From contig NW_004443552.1 in assembly GCF_000330505.1 (NCBI RefSeq), positions 256,302 through 320,301 of the forward strand: 64,000 nucleotides of DNA. The letters run 5' to 3'. Both the position numbers and the translations under genes were made by a program. How positions within the stretch are numbered: the first letter of the stretch is position 1; the number at the start of each line of letters is the position of its first letter. The notes beneath the pieces were generated by a model. The model was not told the DNA's origin, searched no databases, and was given only the letters and a program-made list of their open reading frames with translations. Of the stretch, positions 19,145 to 29,863 are shown piece after piece. The DNA is from Entamoeba invadens IP1. Its lineage: Eukaryota; Evosea; Mastigamoebida; Endamoebidae.

Positions 19145-20663
19145 GTCACTCTTTTCATGTTTATGTTTAAATTGTTGTTTGTATAATTGTTGAACGAAAA
19201 ATCAAATTGACAAAAATGAAAAATCAAAGTGATGTAGTGTGTGTATTTACATCTTTGTTTGTATGTATTGTTGTAATATTCTTGTAAGTATCAAAAAAAT
19301 ATGAACGTTTTTTGATAAAAAGTGAAATATAAAATTAATTTATTTTCAATTGTTAAATCAGGTTGTTTTTTAATTATTCGTTTTTTGGATACTCCAGCTA
19401 TACTCAAATATCAAGATTACCAGGTCCAATAAGTTGGAAATGCCATGTGAAAATAACTCAAAATGGCCAACGAAAAATAATTGAATTAATTGATTCAAAC
19501 CATTAAAATATAACAAAAGTACTTGTTGTATAGCGTTTTATACTATTGTTGAAAATGATGATTGTTTAAATAGAAGTTTATGGTAAATTTATAACTCATT
19601 CTAAAGTTTTTGGAATTAAATTAAAAAAATAAATCAAAAGGACATCCTTTTACTTTAATCATATTATTAATCAATAATCATATTTATTCAAGTTAATTTC
19701 AAAATTTTCAAAATTACCATGATATTGGTTACATAATTTTTATTACAATTCGAGATATAAAATTAGAATAGATACATTTGTAATAAATAATTGATGGCTT
19801 TTTGAATAATAAAGTATATAATATACTATATTTTATTATTGTTATTAATTATATAAAATAGTATAAAAATTTTACTATTTCATGTCAACTGATAGTAATT
19901 AATATAACGGGTTTAAATTTTATTACTTTAAACCTAATTATAGTATAATTGCACATATAAATAATAATGAACCTTAAAAGTAATTATTATTGTTTTTACC
20001 AATTTGCCAAAATAGTACGGTTTTTTTATTTGACCCAGAAATTATTATTGTAAAAAATAGAACGATTATAACCTGATAAGTTGTATATCATTTGAGTGTT
20101 GTAATAGTAAAACAAAATATGGGTTGCTTCATTTTTTTCAGCATAATATTCGCTGTTATACCATTGAAGATAAAATAAATTAAAAAAAAGTAATTTGTTT
20201 TAACATGATCCCAATTTTTGAGGTATTTTTTATATAATTTTTTAGGTACATTACAATAACATATTATATGTTGTATTAAATAAAATAATAAAATTATAAT
20301 AAAACAATAATACAAGTTTGTATTTTTACGAAAATCAAACCCAAGTGCCTAAATTGTAGCTTCAAAAACCAAACCTTCGGGAAAAGTCCGACATCACAAA
20401 AACTTCTATTCCCAAAAAGTTACGACTTTTTTCACTGCTTTCTTGAATAAAAACGGGAGTTTTGTAATGGAAAAAGCAAAAAAAAATCAAAGGTGCAAAA
20501 ATACGATCATTGAAAATACTCTTCATACCAAAACCCGAGAATAATAGAGGCCTTTTACCAAGAAGAATGGGAAACCCACGTATCCATCCACCGAACATTC
20601 TATTATCTAAACACCGAAAAATCACGTCGACTAAACTTTTCAAAACACTAAGAACATAAGACA
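19145..20663. other. Intergenic, 1.5 kb, AT-rich
   Basis: No gene seen. A 75-codon minus frame at 20088-20315 is low-complexity and not supported. The last 300 bases (from about 20340) are less AT-rich and form the upstream region of the LRR gene, without an obvious GAAC box. Confidence 0.45.
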
Positions 20664-22646
20664 ATGAAGACGTTGCTTGCTCCACAACGCAGGCGAAAGG
20701 CTGTTTCACTTAACATCCCATCGCATCCTTTTGCACTTTTGGCCAAAGAAGGAGTAATCATTCCTTCATTGACAGAAATCATTTTGGACGCGTTTGGCCG
20801 CTTTGAGGAGAACTTCACTGCACTCTCGGCTTCACAACTCCCACACCCACTTCCTCCTTTATTGGCTTCACGACTTTTACAAGTCGTTGCGAACAACCCA
20901 ACAGCGTCTGACATGGATTTGAATATTATTATGTATAGACTTTTGGCTGCTGGTACGGGACAAACCGCTTTAGACATTCATGGCACACATTTATTAACAA
21001 GACCAACGTGTTTAAACATTTTTCAATTGTCGATGACACTCAATATAACCACACTCGATATTAGTCAGGCAAGGGGTTGTACGTCCGACGACTTGTCTTT
21101 GCTGTGCAAAAATCTGAAGAATTTGAAATACCTCAACACATCGGGATGTCTGGCGTTTGACGATTACTGCCTTGCCTCCGTCTTACAATTAAGACCGCCA
21201 CTCGAAACTATTAATATTAGTAGTTGTCCGAGAATAACAGATTACTCCTTGCAATGTATCGCTAACATTCAAACACTCCGAATCTTCAAGGCTAACAATA
21301 CTGCTTTGACATTTGTTGGTCTGAAGTTCTTAAACGGACTTTTCGAATTGGAACTCCTCAATTGTAAATACTTGACAGATCAATGCCTCGACTTTCTCTC
21401 GAGAAGTAATCCACAACTTCGATCGCTTGCAATCTCTGGTCCTAAAATCACAGACAAGGCAATTCAAGTGTTCTTGCAACGAACACCAAATCTCAATTTT
21501 CTTAATTTGACAAATTGCGTGAACGCCGGGGTCTTCACGTTGTCGCAACTCTTCCACTCGAGATTCAAATTAATAAGTTTGAATCTTTCCAATTGTTTCA
21601 GTGTATCTGCCGATGACCTTATGCGGGCATACAATCAGTTATATGCGTCTACTCTATTTTCTTGGTTAGTCGACTTGAGGTATCTCAACTTGTGTGGGTG
21701 TACCAGAATAACACCAGCATTTTTATCTACACTTCTTCAAAACACGCCCAAACTGAAGACTTTGATACTCGACGCAGTCACCATGGACGAGACTTCAATG
21801 CAAATGTTCTTACAATCATCGACTGTGGCGGCAGATGTCACACGACGGTCTGTGGCTCGAAGTGGTGCTAAAATATCGCCACTCACTATTTCATTCAGCC
21901 ACTGTAATATATCAACACAATGTTTTGTCAACTTGTTCAGCGTCAGGGGGTGCGATTTGATATCACTGAATGTAAACTGCTGTCCAACTCTGAACGAACT
22001 TGCCATGAGTGTCTTAGGCGATTGCGCCCATTCGTTGACACATTTCTATTGTCAGAATAACAGTGGCTTAACGGAGACTGCGCTGATACAATTCATTTAC
22101 AGGTCACCACGACTTCGGGTGTTATTCTTAAACGGAACGTCTGCGGTGACAAATCGAGTGATATTAGCTGTAAGAGACTCGTGCTTAAATATTTCCCATT
22201 TTAATATCAGCGAGTGCGAGAACATTACACCGGAGAGCGCCGTTGTTTTGTCGTCAATGCGATCGTTGCAATACCTCGATATATCATTCACAAAATTCAC
22301 ACCAGAAACCATCAAACCAGTTGTAAATTCATTGCCAAGAATCACATACTTCAGCATGCAAGGTGTCACATACAAACAATCCGATTTGTTCTTACAGGAG
22401 GCACAATGGATGAACGTGATGAGACTTAATTTCTCGCAATGCTCAGACGCACTTCTGGAAAACATCTCAAACAACTGTCCTTTACTTACTACACTCGAAC
22501 TGAGAATGTGCTCCTTAGTCACCGACTCGGGAATTAAAACACTCATCCAAAAATGTACAAAACTCATCACTGTTGTGCTCTTGGGGACGTCAGTGTCACC
22601 ACAAATCCTCGGGTTTTTATCATCTAGAGGAGTTGCCGTTCAATAA
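20664..22646 (+). CDS. Leucine-rich-repeat protein, FBXL/AMN1-type repeats
   Basis: A protein of 660 aa without introns. After a Pro/Leu-rich N-terminus (about 130 residues, no convincing F-box) it consists of about 18-20 repeats of 24-28 residues of the cysteine-containing LRR type (L-x-x-L-N-[IL]-[ST]-x-C-x-x-[IV]-[TS]-D), e.g. LKYLNTSGCLAFDDYCL, LETINISSCPRITDYSL and LTTLELRMCSLVTDSGI. This repeat class is typical of FBXL substrate receptors, AMN1 and RAD7, which work with SCF or other ubiquitin ligases. It is not the BspA-type LRR family that is expanded on Entamoeba surfaces: no signal peptide or GPI-like tail. Likely cytosolic or nuclear, and a ubiquitin-pathway role is plausible but not shown. 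Confidence 0.85.
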   Translation: MKTLLAPQRRRKAVSLNIPSHPFALLAKEGVIIPSLTEIILDAFGRFEENFTALSASQLPHPLPPLLASRLLQVVANNPTASDMDLNIIMYRLLAAGTGQTALDIHGTHLLTRPTCLNIFQLSMTLNITTLDISQARGCTSDDLSLLCKNLKNLKYLNTSGCLAFDDYCLASVLQLRPPLETINISSCPRITDYSLQCIANIQTLRIFKANNTALTFVGLKFLNGLFELELLNCKYLTDQCLDFLSRSNPQLRSLAISGPKITDKAIQVFLQRTPNLNFLNLTNCVNAGVFTLSQLFHSRFKLISLNLSNCFSVSADDLMRAYNQLYASTLFSWLVDLRYLNLCGCTRITPAFLSTLLQNTPKLKTLILDAVTMDETSMQMFLQSSTVAADVTRRSVARSGAKISPLTISFSHCNISTQCFVNLFSVRGCDLISLNVNCCPTLNELAMSVLGDCAHSLTHFYCQNNSGLTETALIQFIYRSPRLRVLFLNGTSAVTNRVILAVRDSCLNISHFNISECENITPESAVVLSSMRSLQYLDISFTKFTPETIKPVVNSLPRITYFSMQGVTYKQSDLFLQEAQWMNVMRLNFSQCSDALLENISNNCPLLTTLELRMCSLVTDSGIKTLIQKCTKLITVVLLGTSVSPQILGFLSSRGVAVQ

Positions 22647-23060
22647 TAATTGTTTTTGTGTTATTTCATATCTCCAAAGCATTTGTTGAGCTTGTTATAT
22701 AAAAATTGTGTTATATTTGTATATTAGAATGAACTCAACAACACAAACGGGTTAAAATGCATTTTTGGTCAATACTGTTGACCTCTTGATCTATTTTTTT
22801 ACACCCCCTTCTTTCAAAGTTCAAATACGAAAAATTTGAGTTATTAACTTAAAGACAAATATTGTTCAATTCATTCTTCATGATTTCATGGGAAATTTGG
22901 TTGTTTTTAACCCAAAGGGTATAATAAAATAATGCTATAGAAGTGGTCGTATTATATAATGTTTTTATAGAGTTTTATAATTAGTATTATTAACTTTTAA
23001 AAACGTAATGATTAAAGAGCAGTTAGTCTTTACAAAAATAGTTGATTCATAAAGAAATGA
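22647..23060. other. Intergenic
   Basis: 3' flank of the LRR gene and upstream region of the next gene. No gene or repeat recognised. Confidence 0.45.
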
Positions 23061-23068
23061 AATGAACT
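23061..23068 (+). promoter_or_regulatory. GAAC element
   Basis: AATGAACT, 11-18 nt upstream of the ATG at 23079, at the position typical for Entamoeba core promoters. Confidence 0.65.
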
Positions 23069-23078
23069 CTTTTCAACA

Positions 23079-24524
23079 ATGCAACTGAGTAGTAAACCAT
23101 CTTTCAATATTGGGTCTCATCGTTGTTTTATCCCAAGAGAGAGAAATATGTCAATGGGTAGTGTACGTATGCGTATATTCGAAAAGAATTCATTTGAAGA
23201 ATCTCTAGTGGAATCGTTATACACAAAGCCAATAGTCATCTCAAACATTGTTGAAATGGACTTTATAGACTTGGAGTACAACCCAGTCAAACGCGAAGAA
23301 AGAACATCAACCTTTTCTACAAATGCATCATTTAATAAGAAACCACAGATTTGTACTTCCATTAATAAATCAATATTGGAATTAAAAAGGTCCTCATTAA
23401 ATCAAGACTATGGTTATCAACCACCAGCAATTGTTGTTGAAAAACCACGAACTCCATCTCCTCGAAAATTTCTCAACGAAAAAAGAATAGTGAATAAGTC
23501 CCGGCTTGAACCAGAACCAATTAAAACATTTACAAAAGAATGTAGTGAAAGAAAAACACAAAAAGAGTACCTCAATGAAATTGCACAGAAAACAAAGGAT
23601 ATAACTAAAGTTGTTCTTGAATCCACTGAAGAAGATGTAGACAACAGTAAAGAAATCTCTTCAGAAGAAATAGAGGAACTGCTGATCGACAAACAAATAT
23701 CTTATTGTAATGATAAGGTTAAGTGTATAGTTGACAAAACAGTGATGAATAATGAATTTGTCAGTTGTTACCAAAATGAGCAACTTAATGAATTTGTTGG
23801 TCAAAGTAAACCATCTTCAAGAGGAAACTCATTTACAATAAAGTCAAAGCGTGCGCACCCCCTCCCCAATTGGAACAAGCGGACTGAAATTCTTTTAAAC
23901 ACTGAATTAAAAATGAGCGAAAGTGGTGCTGCTCTTCTTAAACCAACAGAAGAAACTAAAGATATTGAAGTGCATACTGAACAAGTAGAAATGCTAGAAG
24001 CAGAGTTTATACCTAATATAAACGAATTCAATCCAAGAGAAAGAACTTCTCTCAGAACACCTCTTGAACAAGAGAAATACACTTTTGAACATTCCAAACG
24101 TGTGATTTCATCGCCACTATCTCCAACTATTGGAAGTCCGGAATTGTCCCCACTTAAAAAACACGAAAAGATTAAGAAGGATATGAAAAAAGTCTCTCTG
24201 AAAGAAAAGATGGAGAAAGTTCTTTTAAGATGTTTATCTTCAGAGTCTTCTCCTCGAAGATTAGAGTCGGTGGTAACTTCTTCTATCTCGCTTCGAATAA
24301 AATACCCAGACTTTGAGACAGCTCCAAAAGTTGTAAAAAAAACATTTCAAATTCCTACATTACAAGTCGATTTAACTCCAGCTTTGGATTTGATTGAAAC
24401 TGACGACGAAGTTGTTTTTGAAAACAATGATCTCAAAGAAAAGTATTCCAAGAAAAAAGAGAAGTCACAGAATATATCAATGGTAATGGCGTCTTATGGA
24501 GACTGCTTTTACTCTGTCTACTAA
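23079..24524 (+). CDS. Hypothetical charged, disordered protein with SP/TP sites
   Basis: A protein of 481 aa, not recognised. It is rich in Lys, Glu, Ser and Thr, lacks hydrophobic cores longer than a few residues, and has no signal peptide or membrane segment. Proline-directed sites cluster in two places: EKPRTPSPRKFL (about residue 125) and SSPLSPTIGSPELSPLKKHEK (about 345-365), so it is probably a CDK/MAPK target or cytoskeleton-associated scaffold (inference). The C-terminus MVMASYGDCFYSVY is unusual and hydrophobic compared with the rest. A GAAC element directly precedes the start, which supports a real transcribed gene. Confidence 0.72.
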   Translation: MQLSSKPSFNIGSHRCFIPRERNMSMGSVRMRIFEKNSFEESLVESLYTKPIVISNIVEMDFIDLEYNPVKREERTSTFSTNASFNKKPQICTSINKSILELKRSSLNQDYGYQPPAIVVEKPRTPSPRKFLNEKRIVNKSRLEPEPIKTFTKECSERKTQKEYLNEIAQKTKDITKVVLESTEEDVDNSKEISSEEIEELLIDKQISYCNDKVKCIVDKTVMNNEFVSCYQNEQLNEFVGQSKPSSRGNSFTIKSKRAHPLPNWNKRTEILLNTELKMSESGAALLKPTEETKDIEVHTEQVEMLEAEFIPNINEFNPRERTSLRTPLEQEKYTFEHSKRVISSPLSPTIGSPELSPLKKHEKIKKDMKKVSLKEKMEKVLLRCLSSESSPRRLESVVTSSISLRIKYPDFETAPKVVKKTFQIPTLQVDLTPALDLIETDDEVVFENNDLKEKYSKKKEKSQNISMVMASYGDCFYSVY

Positions 24525-24828
24525 TTCTAATTATATTGTCCATTCTATTTTTATTATATCAATAAAATATAGTTAATATATTATAATTAATAGTTTACTG
24601 TATTTAAACAATTCAAAGTATATATACCATGCATTAATAACTAACTAACAAAAAACTATATATTTATTAAAGAAGAAAATACAACTAAAGAATAAAAAAA
24701 CATTAATTAGGAGTATATAAGGGATACTTTCCCGATTATTAAGTAATAAAAATACTAGTAAAAAACTTCAAAGAAATAAAAACTTCAAAAAGCTCACAAA
24801 AAAGAGAACTGAGAACTTGAAGAAACAG
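24525..24828. other. Intergenic
   Basis: AT-rich upstream region of proteasome beta-1. Near 24806 the sequence GAGAACTGAGAACTTG is a doubled GAAC-like motif directly before the start. Confidence 0.45.
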
Positions 24829-25470
24829 ATGTCAGTAAAAGTGAACGCATATCAACCAGTCTCATTGGGAACGACGATCATCGGAGTGATCTATGACGGC
24901 GGTGTTATATTAGGTGCGGATAGTCGAACTTCATCGGGAAGTTTAGTCTCAAACCGATGCACCAACAAAGTCCGAATGCTTTCTGACAAGATCGGGTGCT
25001 GCACTGCTGGGGATGCGGCTCACAGTGAGACAATAGTCGATTATACTCGTCACTCTCTTCGAATGTACACATCTCAGACTGGTGAAGAGCCGTGCGTCCA
25101 AGCTGCTGCTACTAGTTACAAAAATTTGGTGTATTCTAACAAGTCCTTTTTATCGTGCTCAGGTATTATAGGTGGGTATGACGATATTAAAGGAGGGTCA
25201 ATATATCGTGTGTTGCAAAGTGGTGCTATTGTACCCGGTGAGATGTGCCTTGGAGGGAGTGGCTCTACATACATCTACGGATTTTGTGACGCAAATTTCA
25301 GGAAAAATATGACCCTCCAACAAGCGAAACAATTTGTCATCACTGCAATCTCTCTCGCAATTGCACGTGACGGGTCTTCTGGAGGAAATATCCATACAGT
25401 TGTTATTAATAAAGAAAGCGTCACTTCGGAGTGGATCACCGGAGATAAAGTCCCTGCACCAGAAATTTAA
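24829..25470 (+). CDS. Proteasome 20S beta-1 (PSMB6-type) catalytic subunit
   Basis: A protein of 213 aa from the ATG at 24829 (an upstream in-frame TTG is not used). A 14-residue propeptide ends in LG, and autocatalytic cleavage would expose Thr15 (LG|TTIIGVIYDGG) as the N-terminal nucleophile. The catalytic Asp is in LGADSRTSSGS and the Lys in NKVRML. The SGSTYIYGFCDANFR and ARDGSSGGNIHTVVI blocks are those of beta-1, the caspase-like subunit, rather than beta-2 or beta-5. It acts in the 20S core in cytosol and nucleus. The mature length of about 199 residues fits the family. It lies on the same strand as the beta-2 fragment at the left edge, about 24.6 kb away. Confidence 0.95.
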   Translation: MSVKVNAYQPVSLGTTIIGVIYDGGVILGADSRTSSGSLVSNRCTNKVRMLSDKIGCCTAGDAAHSETIVDYTRHSLRMYTSQTGEEPCVQAAATSYKNLVYSNKSFLSCSGIIGGYDDIKGGSIYRVLQSGAIVPGEMCLGGSGSTYIYGFCDANFRKNMTLQQAKQFVITAISLAIARDGSSGGNIHTVVINKESVTSEWITGDKVPAPEI

Positions 25471-26182
25471 TAACACTTTTTTGAATTGTTGTATTTAAAT
25501 GTTTTTCTTTTTATATTTGTTATATAATAATTTATTATATAGTATTATATAGTATTATAAATTTGATGTTAAATTGTATTATTAAAATGTTATAAATTAA
25601 CTATTTGTGTTTTTTTAAAGAAACAATTGCCTGATCGAAATTCGTTGAACTTTTAATAAATAATAAAACAAATGTTAATAATATAGTTTTTTGTATTATA
25701 TTATGTAACACGCTCATTTTAAAGTAAATTTGAATAGTATATAATATCATTTATAATAGTAATAAAAATAATGATTGTAATACAAGAATAATAAAATGTT
25801 TTAAACGAAAACGATTAAGTTATTGTATTAAGTATTTGCCAAGATATTTTGCTCAATTAAAAATCAATCAAACAAAACAACATTTTTTCAAAACTTTTTA
25901 CGTTAAACTTAGCACAAACAATCACTGAATTTGATGCTTTTTGGTATCAAAAATCGGGCATCAATAATTCCCACAAAAGGAAAAAAATAGTTTAACATAT
26001 CTTTATAAGAACCATTATTCGTTTTTGCCATTGAACTGTGCAAAATAAGACGGACATTGACCAAAGCAAGCCAAAGAATAAGCACTACACTATCATTACC
26101 ACAATCCAAAGAAAAAGTGTAAAACAAAAAGGGAAAACAACATTATTTGAACTTCCAAAAAGATTAGGAACTCTATTTTGAT
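25471..26182. other. Intergenic, AT-rich then mixed
   Basis: A 72-codon minus frame at 25909-26127 has no recognisable product and is not called. The last 40 bases contain TTTGAACTTCC and GGAACTC, GAAC-like motifs before the PTP start. Confidence 0.45.
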
Positions 26183-27388
26183 ATGGATTTTGCAGAAATA
26201 AAGAAGAATTCGCCAATATACACACCATCAATGGTGTCTTGTGCAACTAGCCCACAAAATGTTAGTAAGAATAGATACACTGACGTTTTGGCTTTAAACA
26301 GTACACGTGTCAAGTTAGGAGAAGATGAGAGATATATAAACGCAGACTACTTGATGAATGGCAGACTCATCGCGTGTCAGGCACCAATCCCAACGACTGT
26401 AGAAGATTTTTTAGAGATGATAGTGCAAGAAGAACCCGCAATGGTAGTCATGCTAACTCGATGCCAAGAAGGGTTTGGGGTTAAAGCCACTCCTTATTGG
26501 GGATATGCCTACCAAAACGGTCAAGCTGTCTTTGGGAAATACACTGTGACGACGTTAGACACTTTATACCCGGACGTCAAAGAGTCCGAGTATCAACACG
26601 ATTTACAAATCCGCCATCTTCAAATTCTTGAGGGCAATAAGGCATATTCTTTTGTCCAAATACATTACCTGGGGTGGCCTGATATGGGGGTGCCTAAACA
26701 TCCAGAGAACTTAGTTGATTTGATCTACGCACAAGTTCTAATAGGAGCGACAGATACCTTTGCCAAGAGAAACACAATAGTGGTCCATTGTTCTGCGGGA
26801 GTCGGAAGAACTGGCGTGTATTGCATTCTGTCCAGAATCATTGACCAAGTCGTCCACTCTATTCTTGAAAAAACTACTTTTTACCAAGCACACCGTTTGT
26901 TGTTATTGTGTGTACTGCTTTGATAATTACACGTCCTTTATCATATTTACTATAATATAATTATCTATAGTAATAAATATAGTTCTCCTATAAATAGTTT
27001 TTTAAAATGTTTCCTGCTACCTAGATACCATCAAAGAAACACAAAAACCTGATGTTCAGCTCGGAAGGATACTCCAAAAATCGTGGCTGACATCGATAAG
27101 GCGATCGACAAGGTCGTCGATGCTGCTCTTCAAAATGAAGAGCCGGTCCCATTCAGCTCGTGGGAAACCCTAATTCCCCAAATGATCTTGTCCATGCGAA
27201 ACGAACGACCGCTGATGGTCCAAAAGGACGAGCAGTACGGTTTCATCTTCGATTCTCTCGACTACTTCTATTCCCATGCAATTTCAGTGATCGAACAGTA
27301 CTATGAAGTCGCAGACGCATTAGAGCCTCTGCTTCAACCAATTCACAAAGACGTCTTGTTGGAATTCATCTCCCGTAATCAGTTCTAA
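26183..27388 (+). CDS. Protein tyrosine phosphatase, classical PTP (2 exons)
   Basis: Exons 26183-26894 and 27060-27388 join across a 165-bp intron (GTTTGT...TTCAG) to give 346 aa. Without splicing the frame stops soon after the catalytic loop; the second exon, which lacks a good start, carries the missing C-terminal part (MRNERPLMVQKDEQYGFIF), the family motif that ends the PTP fold. Motifs in order: KNRYTDV, ERYINADY, the WPD loop (LGWPDMGVP), the P-loop HCSAGVGRTG with catalytic Cys and Arg, and the Q-loop (MVQKDEQY). It dephosphorylates phosphotyrosine in cytosolic proteins. The length agrees with the two PTPs described in E. histolytica (about 350 aa). The other acceptors in the intron break the frame. 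Confidence 0.92.
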
Positions 27389-27561
27389 GCAACCTTTCAG
27401 TACTATTGGTTTCGTTCATGAACAAGTTGGTCTCTTGCAGGGATCAAAAACTGCCACCCCAATATCTGTTTATGAAAATATTATGTGTAGTAATACTTGG
27501 GATTATGTGTATGGGTAAACCAAAGATCACATGTGGTAAATTTAACAAAATGGATATATTT

Positions 27562-28311
27562 TTATTTCGCTTTCTTGTTGCTCCATTTAAGAGCAACAAC
27601 CTTCGTGACTGGGAATGTGTCGGGATGGTGCGAGCCGACAAACAAGTCCGAGGTGATCCCTGTGGGGACTTGGTATGTGTCCGTGAATTCGGCGGCGATG
27701 TATGAAGAGTCGTCCTGTTTGATACCAAAAAAGGCAAGGACAGCAACAACCCACTTTTTGGAGTTACTTGGGCTGATGACAAGACTGTCCTTCACTGTGG
27801 GGACGTGGTCAAACTTCATTGGCTCTGTCTTTGACGGGTTGACCAAAGTGAAGGCGAAATGCTTTTTGTCGTCTTTGACCCACTCGTCTTGTTTTTGCGA
27901 TGTTGGTATTGGAAGCGATGTGAACGAACCAAAGACGTACTTGTTATACGTGATGACGATGATCATCACATTTCGTTTTTCACAGACGCACCGATTGATC
28001 CCATATGCGTTTAACCCGTCGACATCGGAGTCGTAAATGAGAGAGAACTCGCTTTTCCCAGTCCACTTCTGTAAAGTTTCTTTGTTCTTTTCGATAATGT
28101 CTTTTGTCTCCACAACATGTTGTGCGTGATCTTTCTTCGAGATGGGTTTCTTTCTCTTCACACCGCCCTCGGGAGCGTCTTCGATTGGTTTTGGTTTTGG
28201 AAGTGGTTTGTTGATTGTGTATGGTACCTGTAGAGTTGGGGGCATGCACATATTAATCGTGCCGTAGTTGACAATAGTGACGCCCGTGAGCTGACTAAGT
28301 CCCTGGTTCAT
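27562..28311 (-). CDS. TLDc-like domain protein with basic N-terminal extension
   Basis: A protein of 249 aa. Residues about 1-75 are a Pro/Lys-rich extension (PLPKPKPIED, VKRKKPISKKD) that could be a nuclear signal. From residue about 80 the TLDc-like domain seen at 4991 appears: LQKWTGKSEFSLIYDSDVDGL, VMIIVITYNKYVFGSFTS, WVKDDKKHFAFTLVN, and the end FVGSHHPDTFPVTKVVALKW. The two copies share domain order and length but are well diverged, so this is not a recent duplication. The gene converges with the PTP gene (about 170 bp between stops). A TTATAAAAAAC box lies just upstream of the start. Confidence 0.8.
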   Translation of the reverse strand: MNQGLSQLTGVTIVNYGTINMCMPPTLQVPYTINKPLPKPKPIEDAPEGGVKRKKPISKKDHAQHVVETKDIIEKNKETLQKWTGKSEFSLIYDSDVDGLNAYGINRCVCEKRNVMIIVITYNKYVFGSFTSLPIPTSQKQDEWVKDDKKHFAFTLVNPSKTEPMKFDHVPTVKDSLVISPSNSKKWVVAVLAFFGIKQDDSSYIAAEFTDTYQVPTGITSDLFVGSHHPDTFPVTKVVALKWSNKKAK

Positions 28312-28471
28312 TTTTGTTTTTTATAACAATTTCAGTTTCTCTCTTTTCTTATTTTTTGCAAGACCATCCTTCATTAATAGTTTCATTCCTTCATTGCTCT
28401 GAACTATTTCTTTATTAGTTTGAAAATAGAATATTTATAGTATCATAGACACAATGACAAGAAAAGATTGT

Positions 28472-29863
28472 TTATTCGAGTGATGGACCAGTGAACTTGA
28501 TTTTCTTACAAATCAGTCTCTTTCCGTCTCCCTTCTTCCCCACGAACTCTCCTTCTTTGAACACAAGATTTCCTCTCGAGTAGACTTCTTTTGGATATCC
28601 CTTAAGCTTTAACCCTTCCCAAATCGTGTGATCGACGTTGGAATGCATATTCTTCACACTGACTTCAAACGCTTTGTGGGGGTCATACAAAACAAAATCG
28701 GCGTCAGACCCGACACACAACGCCCCCTTTTGTGGGTAAAGTCCAAACAACTTTGCTGGATTGACACAACACACTTCAACGACTTTAGTGAACGGCAGAA
28801 CACCTTCATTGGCTTTGGACAACATGTACGGGAACATATTCTCAACACCAGCACATCCGTTTGGGATCTTCGTGAAGTCCTTATCACCCCAATGCTTCTC
28901 ACTCAACTGGAACGGACAGTGATCAGTCGCGACAGTGGAGATGACTCCCCGCTTTAACGCGTCCCAAAGAGCCGCTTGACTCTCTTTCCCTTTCATCGGT
29001 GGGGAACAAACATACTTGATGGCGTCGTCTCTCTTGTAGACATCGCTTGTCATCTCAAGATACTGAATGCAAGTCTCCGCAAAGATCGGGTACCCCTCTT
29101 TGCGCGCTTCTTCGAGTGCTTTGACGCCGCCTTTGTTGGCCAAGTGGACAATATAAAGTGGCGCTTTTGTGCTCTTTGCAATGGCTATGGCACGTTGGTC
29201 GGCTTCTTCTTCGACAAACTCGGGACGAGAAAGGTAATGGTAGTACGGTGTCATGTGATTCTCTTCTTTAAATTCAGCAATCAGCGTGTTAATGATTTCT
29301 CTGTTTTCGGCGTGGACCCCAAGCAATGCGCCACACTCTTTGGTTTTCTTTAAGATGGTGTAGAACTGTCCATCATTCACAAAGAAGTCGTACACCATGA
29401 ATATCTTGAAGGAAGTCACTCCAGACTCGACAGCAGTTTCCACGGAATCGAGTAACGGTTTGGTGCTTATATCTTTGATAGCAATATGGAACGCATAGTC
29501 GACACATGCCTGTACACTTGCAAGCGCATCTCGTCTCTTAAGAGTGTCACCAAGTAACTCCCCAGTGTTTTGAATGGCAAAGTCAAAAACGGTTGTTGTT
29601 CCACCACAAGCAGCTGCGCGTGTCCCAGCTTCGTAATCATCTGCACTTATTGTGCCACCAAACGGCATGGCTAAATGGGTGTGGCCATCTATTGCACCAG
29701 GAAGGACATAGAGACCAGTCGCATCTATGACTTTCTTACAGTGAGTCTCGGGTATAGAAACACCAATACATTCAATCTTGCCGTCTTTGATGAGGATATC
29801 AGCTTTGTACGTCGCTGTATCAGTGATAATGGTTCCGTTCTTCACCAACGTGTAGTCGTCCAT
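28472..29863 (-). CDS. Dihydropyrimidinase / hydantoinase
   Basis: A protein of 463 aa, single exon. An amidohydrolase-superfamily metalloenzyme that opens the ring of dihydrouracil, dihydrothymine or hydantoins. All metal ligands are visible: H61 and H63 in IDGHTHLAMP, the carboxylated Lys K153 in SFKIFMVYD, H184 in GVHAEN, H240 in YIVHLAN and D314 in VATDHCPF. The substrate loop GGTISADDYE is present, and the fold is complete (usual length about 460-500). No targeting signal, so cytosolic. The lack of introns and the closeness to bacterial D-hydantoinases make a bacterial origin by lateral transfer plausible, but only a phylogeny can show it. No other pyrimidine-degradation gene is nearby. 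Confidence 0.93.
   Translation of the reverse strand: MDDYTLVKNGTIITDTATYKADILIKDGKIECIGVSIPETHCKKVIDATGLYVLPGAIDGHTHLAMPFGGTISADDYEAGTRAAACGGTTTVFDFAIQNTGELLGDTLKRRDALASVQACVDYAFHIAIKDISTKPLLDSVETAVESGVTSFKIFMVYDFFVNDGQFYTILKKTKECGALLGVHAENREIINTLIAEFKEENHMTPYYHYLSRPEFVEEEADQRAIAIAKSTKAPLYIVHLANKGGVKALEEARKEGYPIFAETCIQYLEMTSDVYKRDDAIKYVCSPPMKGKESQAALWDALKRGVISTVATDHCPFQLSEKHWGDKDFTKIPNGCAGVENMFPYMLSKANEGVLPFTKVVEVCCVNPAKLFGLYPQKGALCVGSDADFVLYDPHKAFEVSVKNMHSNVDHTIWEGLKLKGYPKEVYSRGNLVFKEGEFVGKKGDGKRLICKKIKFTGPSLE

Noticed and set aside
25909..26127. 72-codon minus frame upstream of the PTP gene
   Set aside because: No family, and it covers the probable PTP promoter.
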